Shown here: in pieces, positions 5,889 through 10,270 of the stretch | Layout: the number at the start of each line of letters is the position of its first letter | How positions within the stretch are numbered: position 1 is the first letter of the stretch | Assembly: GCA_903821255.1 (NCBI GenBank) | Contig: CAIJKT010001094.1 | Coordinates: 1-10,270 of the forward strand | Length of the DNA: 10,270 nucleotides | Source: an uncultured Lentisphaeria bacterium | Lineage (GTDB): Bacteria > Verrucomicrobiota > Lentisphaeria > Victivallales > Victivallaceae | Direction: 5' to 3' | The notes under the pieces: generated by a model | Told to the model about the DNA's origin: nothing | Seen by the model: only the letters and a program-made list of their open reading frames with translations | Databases searched by the model: none | Position numbers and translations under genes: made by a program

Positions 5889-8090
5889 ATGCGAATTATC
5901 GAATTACTAAATGCCGCCGCGCAGTCCGAAGCGTCCGACTTGTTCATCTCGGCAGGCAAGCCGCCGTACGTCCGGCAGCTTGGCAAAGTCCTGCCGGTTG
6001 ATAGTGCACCCGTCACGGCGGAGGAAATCGAAGCTTTCCGCCGGAAAGTGCTGCTGCCGGGGGCGGAAGAGAAGTTCAACAGTTGCGGCAGTTACGATAC
6101 CGGATTTTCGCTGGAGCAGGGATTCCGTTTCCGGATCAATTTTCTGATTCAGCAGGGCCTGCCGGGAATGGTTGCGCGTCCGGTGCAGCTCGGCAGCGAC
6201 TTGTCGTTTGAAAAACTCCAGTTGCCGGGGATTATCCGGGAACTGTCCGATCTTCCCCGCGGGCTGGTTCTGATTGTCGGTTCCGCCGGCAGCGGCAAGT
6301 CGACGACGATGGCCGCCATGATCAACCATATCAATAATCACTATGAAAAGCATATTGTCACCATTGAAGATCCGATCGAATATATTCACCAGGATATAAA
6401 AAGCCTGATCACCCAGCGCGAAATCGGCGCCGACACCACCTCCTTTTCCGAAGCTTTGACCAATGTCGTCCGCGAAAGCCCGAATGTCATCGTTATCGGT
6501 GAAATGCGCGACCTGGTCACCATGCAGACGGCAGTCACCGCCGCGCTGACCGGGCATCTGGTCATTTCCACGGTGCATACGGCGGATACCGTGCAGGCGC
6601 TGGAGCGGATCATCAACCATTTCCCGGAGCATCTGCGGCGGCAGGCCGCCGACGATCTGTCCCTGGCGCTGGAAGGAGTCATCGCCCAGCGGCTGGTTCC
6701 CCGTGAAGATCAGCCCGGCATGATTCCGGCGGTGGAAATCCTGCGCGCCACTCCGGTAGTCCGTTCGCTGATCGCGGACCGCAATTTTAAAGACCTGGAA
6801 ACCGCGATCCGCCGCGGCCATGAAGACGGCATGGTCACCTTTGACCGGGCATTGTGCGAAATGCAGAAATCCGGCAGGATCTCGCTTGAGACCGGACGCC
6901 TTGCGGCATCCAATCCGGATGAATTTCTGCTGCTGTCAAAAGGCATGGAAAGCGGCATCGAGACTTTCCGCGATCTTTCCAGCAAAGAGGAATCCGATAC
7001 CGATAAGATCAATATCAAGCGGCTGCTGCATTCCGCAGTCGCCAACAACGCCAGTGATCTGCTGATCAGCGCCGGCTGCCGCCCGACGGTCCGGGTTAAT
7101 GGCGAACTGGTGCCGATGGACACTGACACCATGACTTCCGCCGACACCAAACGGCTGCTGTTCAGCATTCTTTCGCCAAGACAGCGGGCTGATTTTGAGG
7201 AGAACCGGGAAATAGATTTTGCCTTGACCGTGCATCTTAAGCGCAGCGATGCGCCGGAGGATGCCCCGCCAGACCAGTGCCGTTTCCGCGTAAACGGTTT
7301 TTACCAGCGCGGCAATGTCGGCACGGCAATCCGCGTTATTCCCCAGACCATACCGACCCCGGAAGACTTGAAGATTCCGGCGGCAGTCGTCGCCCTTACG
7401 GATAAAAAACATGGTCTGATTCTGGTCACCGGCCCGACCGGACACGGCAAAAGCACCACCCAGGCCAGTCTGATTGACCGGATCAACTCTAAACATGGAT
7501 GTCATATCATTACGGTGGAAGACCCGATCGAGTATGTCCACCAGAACCGTAAAGCGGTGATTGAACAGCGCGAAGTTCACGCCGATACTTTAAGTTTTGC
7601 CAATGCCTTGAAATATGTCCTGCGCCAGGATCCCGACGTGATACTCGTCGGGGAAATGCGCGATACTGAAACCATTGCGGCGGCGCTGACCGCGGCGGAG
7701 ACCGGGCATCTGGTCATGGCCACGCTGCACACGAACAATGCCCCCCAGAGCATTGACCGCATCATCGATTCATTTCCCGCTCATCAGCAGAACCAGATAC
7801 GGCTGCAACTTTCCGGAACGCTGCTGGGAATCATTGCCCAGCGGCTCATCCCGCACAAGGACGGGCGGGGCAGGGTGGCGGCGTTCGAGGTCATGCTCGG
7901 CACTCCGGCGGTGCAGTCGCTGATCCGGGAAGGCAAGACCAGTCAACTGCAGTCCGTCATTGAAACCAGCTTCAAGGACGGCATGATCACGATGGAAAAG
8001 GCGATGATGGAATTATATAATAAGAATTTGATTTCAAGGGAAAGCGTCAACAGCATGCTGAAGAACTTCAAGCAGGACAAGGCGTATTAA
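5889..8090 (+). CDS. Tandem PilU-PilT fusion, double type IV pilus retraction ATPase
   Basis: A 733-residue cytoplasmic protein with two complete PilT/PilU-type ATPase modules; ordinary PilT or PilU is about 340-380 residues and hexameric. Module 1 (about 1-372) opens with 'ASDLFISAGKPP' and has Walker A 'GSAGSGKSTT' (131-140), 'IEDPIEY' (159-165), 'GEMRD' (204-208) and 'STVHT' (227-231). Its tail 'FDRAL...SNPDEF' recalls PilU. Module 2 (about 374-733) has 'ASDLLISAG', Walker A 'GPTGHGKSTT' (515-524), 'VEDPIEYVHQ' (543-552), 'DPDVILVGEMRD' (581-592), a 'TLHT' box and 'GTPAVQSLIRE', which corresponds to PilT's AIRNLIRE motif. The modules differ widely, so this is an old duplication or a pilU-pilT fusion rather than a recent copy. 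The frame opens at 5823, but the ATG at 5889 matches where PilT proteins begin and has an AGG 10 bases upstream. It probably powers pilus retraction or a related type IV filament system. ispF follows after 47 bases. Confidence 0.93.
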   Translation: MRIIELLNAAAQSEASDLFISAGKPPYVRQLGKVLPVDSAPVTAEEIEAFRRKVLLPGAEEKFNSCGSYDTGFSLEQGFRFRINFLIQQGLPGMVARPVQLGSDLSFEKLQLPGIIRELSDLPRGLVLIVGSAGSGKSTTMAAMINHINNHYEKHIVTIEDPIEYIHQDIKSLITQREIGADTTSFSEALTNVVRESPNVIVIGEMRDLVTMQTAVTAALTGHLVISTVHTADTVQALERIINHFPEHLRRQAADDLSLALEGVIAQRLVPREDQPGMIPAVEILRATPVVRSLIADRNFKDLETAIRRGHEDGMVTFDRALCEMQKSGRISLETGRLAASNPDEFLLLSKGMESGIETFRDLSSKEESDTDKINIKRLLHSAVANNASDLLISAGCRPTVRVNGELVPMDTDTMTSADTKRLLFSILSPRQRADFEENREIDFALTVHLKRSDAPEDAPPDQCRFRVNGFYQRGNVGTAIRVIPQTIPTPEDLKIPAAVVALTDKKHGLILVTGPTGHGKSTTQASLIDRINSKHGCHIITVEDPIEYVHQNRKAVIEQREVHADTLSFANALKYVLRQDPDVILVGEMRDTETIAAALTAAETGHLVMATLHTNNAPQSIDRIIDSFPAHQQNQIRLQLSGTLLGIIAQRLIPHKDGRGRVAAFEVMLGTPAVQSLIREGKTSQLQSVIETSFKDGMITMEKAMMELYNKNLISRESVNSMLKNFKQDKAY

Positions 8091-8137
8091 ACTGCGGTTC
8101 ATTTTTTTAAATAACATAAATACTACTGGAGAAAATT

Positions 8138-8611
8138 ATGTACAGAATAGGACAGGGATTTGACGTTCACCGGTTTGTCGCGGACAGGCCGCTGGTCCTC
8201 TGCGGGGTGACAATCCCGCATCATGTCGGGCTGCTCGGACACAGCGACGCCGATGTCGCGGTTCATGCGGTAATGGATGCCATGCTGGGGGCGCTGGCCC
8301 TGGGCGATATCGGGGAATGGTTCCCGGACAACGATCCGGCATTCAAAAACGCCAACAGCATGGATTTGCTGGTGCAGATCATCGGCGATGAACATTTTTC
8401 CACTTATGAGATCATGAACCTGGATATCACGATTATCGCCCAGCGCCCTAAAATCAAACCGTATGTTGATCAGATGAGAACCAATCTCGCCGGAGTGCTG
8501 GACTGTGCCCCCGACAGGATTTCCGTCAAAGCCACCACCACCGAAGGCATGGGATTCTGCGGCCGCGAAGAAGGCGTCGCCGCCATGGCCGTAGTTCTCC
8601 TGGGAAAATAA
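8138..8611 (+). CDS. ispF: 2-C-methyl-D-erythritol 2,4-cyclodiphosphate synthase
   Basis: Cyclises CDP-ME 2-phosphate to methylerythritol cyclodiphosphate with release of CMP, a middle step of the MEP isoprenoid pathway. The enzyme is normally a homotrimer with zinc at the subunit interfaces. The 157-residue product has the usual length and signature: 'IGQGFDVHRF' at the start with metal ligands Asp 9 and His 11, 'GHSDADVAVHAVMDA' with the third ligand His 43, and 'KATTTEGMGFCGREEG' (131-146), the conserved nucleotide-side loop. GGAG at 8128-8131 sits 6 bases before the ATG. It lies 47 bases after the pilus ATPase gene with only a short T run (no stem) between, and 9 bases before the next gene, so all three are likely in one transcript. 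IspD, the common partner, is not next to it here. Confidence 0.97.
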   Translation: MYRIGQGFDVHRFVADRPLVLCGVTIPHHVGLLGHSDADVAVHAVMDAMLGALALGDIGEWFPDNDPAFKNANSMDLLVQIIGDEHFSTYEIMNLDITIIAQRPKIKPYVDQMRTNLAGVLDCAPDRISVKATTTEGMGFCGREEGVAAMAVVLLGK

Positions 8612-8620
8612 CAGACGCTC

Positions 8621-10270
8621 ATGGTTTCAATAATGAAAAAACTGTTTTTATTACTATTGTGTTGCAGTTTTACGGCCGTCGCGGTCGAAATTGAGAATGA
8701 GGCTTTAATCAAAGAAGCCATTGCCGTCATCGGAGAGTATAAACCGGCTAAAACCGGCGAACGCGTGGAACTGTACCTGAGCGACTATGATGACGATGAT
8801 AAAGTAACCGGCAGACTCCGCAAATTAGACTCGAACAGGATTGTCCTGGATTTGGACGACGGCACAACCGCCGGATATAAGCAGGATGACGTCTCGTTAA
8901 AGTCCAGATGGATCTTTTTTAAAGAGGCATATTATAAACGGCTGGCTGACACCATCTATAAACTGGCTGAAGATAAAAGGCGGCTCGAAGAAGCCAGACT
9001 TCAGACAACCGGAGAGGCCGGAACCGCAAACAGCAGAAACATCCCGAGCTGGCGTCAGGTAAATTACAAATATGACGCGGTTGCACCTTATTTCGAGGTT
9101 GTTAATTTCCCCGACAAACGCCCTGCCGCTGCTCAGAAAGAAGCGAATAACGGAGTATCCAGTATCGACGCCGTTGTCACCAGGGAAAGCGGCGTTTTCA
9201 GGGTCAAGGCAAAAGGGCAGGGCGATAATATTGATGACGCCCTCAAGCAGGCCTTTAAAGACGCAATCCGGAAGGTGGTCGGGGTATATGTTGACAGCTT
9301 TGAAATTGTAAAAAACGAAGAAGTCATCGAAGACAGGATCATCACCCACAGCAACGCTTTCATCAAGGACTATTTGAAAACGACCCCGTTCTCCGGCGGC
9401 ATAATTGAAATAGAAGCAGTCGTCGTCATCGACGATTTTGAGTCGGCCCTGAAAGACAACCGGATCACTTTCAAAGCCAATGTCAGCGGTTATGCCCTTT
9501 TTGCTGAAACCTCGACCAAACTGGACGGCTTGAAAGACGCGACAAGCGTTTTTCAGAACATCTTCCAGAATTTTCCGCGTAAAATAACGAAAATATCAGC
9601 TTCGGAAGTCAAACTTTACAATGAGGAAAAAGGTCTTTACGTTACAAATATTAAAATCGAAACCGACCCGCGGAAATATCAGGTGTTTGTAAAGGAAACG
9701 GAAAAAGCGCTTGACTCAATCTGCAAAGGAAAATGTATTTTTAAAGTTTACTTCAAGGAAGTAACCTACGCCGATGAAAAAGATAAAGTCAAGCAGAGAG
9801 AGCTTCAGAAATTAGGTTTCTCTCCAAGATACAGCGCGTTCAGCGGAACCAGATATCATTCCGAGTTAAATTCTCTGCCGGAACTGAAACTCGCAGCAAA
9901 ACGGGATCCGGCCGCAGCCGCAAGGCTGGACGAATGCAGAAAAAAGCTTCGCGCATACTGGCCGTATTATTGCAATACGCTCATTTTTCAGAAGATCCAG
10001 GATTTCTGGAAATCCTATGATTTTGACTGTTCCCCGTTCAGGATAGTCAGAGATATTGATTATGACAAAGGCATTATGACGTTTGTCCTTTATGCGATTC
10101 CGGGGACTGTATGTAAAAGCGTTGAGACGATCAACAGGCAGGAACTGCCCGCCGGGGACATGCAGAAAATAGACGCGAGTTTATTCAGACCGGCCGCGCC
10201 TTATTACTGGAATGATTTGATTTTAATGGTGGATCTGAAAAACGGCATTGATACCGTCTGGAGTAAAAGG
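8621..10270 (+). CDS. Exported protein of unknown function, FlgT/LPP20-like segment (3' end outside window)
   Basis: The frame is open for 550 codons from the ATG at 8621 to the window edge without a stop, so the C-terminus is missing. An alternative ATG at 8633 (MKKLFLLLL) gives a more typical signal peptide; neither has a clear ribosome binding site. The signal sequence probably ends at AVA before 'VEIENE'; its two cysteines lack a proper lipobox, so a lipoprotein is unlikely. Residues about 49-92 are an acidic, small-barrel-like segment ('VTGRLRKLDSNRIVLDL'), followed by a charged helical stretch (about 100-128, 'KLAEDKRRLEEARL'). Residues 191-254 contain 'AKGQG...ALKQAFKDAIRKVVGVYVDS...DRI...IKDYLKT', resembling the pattern in FlgT-N and LPP20-like periplasmic proteins. 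The rest is not recognised. A periplasmic or outer-membrane-associated role is likely; function is unknown. It follows ispF by 9 bases. Confidence 0.8.
   Translation, partial: MVSIMKKLFLLLLCCSFTAVAVEIENEALIKEAIAVIGEYKPAKTGERVELYLSDYDDDDKVTGRLRKLDSNRIVLDLDDGTTAGYKQDDVSLKSRWIFFKEAYYKRLADTIYKLAEDKRRLEEARLQTTGEAGTANSRNIPSWRQVNYKYDAVAPYFEVVNFPDKRPAAAQKEANNGVSSIDAVVTRESGVFRVKAKGQGDNIDDALKQAFKDAIRKVVGVYVDSFEIVKNEEVIEDRIITHSNAFIKDYLKTTPFSGGIIEIEAVVVIDDFESALKDNRITFKANVSGYALFAETSTKLDGLKDATSVFQNIFQNFPRKITKISASEVKLYNEEKGLYVTNIKIETDPRKYQVFVKETEKALDSICKGKCIFKVYFKEVTYADEKDKVKQRELQKLGFSPRYSAFSGTRYHSELNSLPELKLAAKRDPAAAARLDECRKKLRAYWPYYCNTLIFQKIQDFWKSYDFDCSPFRIVRDIDYDKGIMTFVLYAIPGTVCKSVETINRQELPAGDMQKIDASLFRPAAPYYWNDLILMVDLKNGIDTVWSKR

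Noticed and set aside
5907..6821. 304-residue minus-strand open frame inside the pilus ATPase gene
   Set aside because: It is fully antisense to conserved ATPase motifs and its composition (rich in Arg, Gln, His, Gly) is typical of a shadow frame.
8097..8137. T-rich run after the pilus ATPase gene as a terminator
   Set aside because: No GC-rich stem precedes the T run, so it lacks the structure of an intrinsic terminator.
8780..8802. Acidic DYDDDDK stretch resembling an epitope tag
   Set aside because: It is not the tag sequence, lies inside a native open frame, and no cloning-vector sequence is nearby; a coincidence of Asp-rich coding.

Overview
The window holds six protein-coding genes and looks like ordinary chromosome from a Gram-negative bacterium. 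No RNA genes, CRISPR arrays, insertion sequences or phage genes are visible. A very large secreted protein of the TIGR03790 type, together with type IV pilus ATPase modules and an MEP-pathway ispF, suggests the Planctomycetes-Verrucomicrobia-Lentisphaerae group, perhaps Lentisphaerota. This is an inference from gene content and no marker gene is present to settle it.

Layout. (1) Bases 1-252 hold the possible tail of an unseen upstream gene, then an AT-rich leader with a near-consensus sigma70 promoter and a short tandem repeat. (2) 253-3978 (+) encodes a 1241-residue exported protein. A beta-propeller-like segment appears to be inserted inside its TIGR03790 domain, followed by an Ig-like segment and two CARDB domains. 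A strong intrinsic terminator closes this gene as a single-gene unit. (3) 4107-5237 (+) is a fold-type III PLP enzyme of the D-threonine aldolase / D-serine dehydratase group. (4) 5329-5775 (-) is dut (dUTPase), convergent with the PLP enzyme across a hairpin. (5) 5889-8090 (+), divergent from dut, encodes two complete PilT/PilU-type retraction ATPase modules fused in one chain. (6) 8138-8611 (+) is ispF. (7) 8621 to the window end (+) is the start of a secreted or periplasmic protein of unknown function whose central segment recalls FlgT/LPP20-type periplasmic domains.

Working together. The genes do not form one pathway. The last three lie on one strand with gaps of 47 and 9 bases and no terminator between them, so they are probably co-transcribed although their roles differ: pilus retraction, isoprenoid precursor synthesis and an envelope protein. 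dut and ispF are housekeeping genes. The two most unusual items are the fused double retraction ATPase and the nested-domain architecture of the giant secreted protein.
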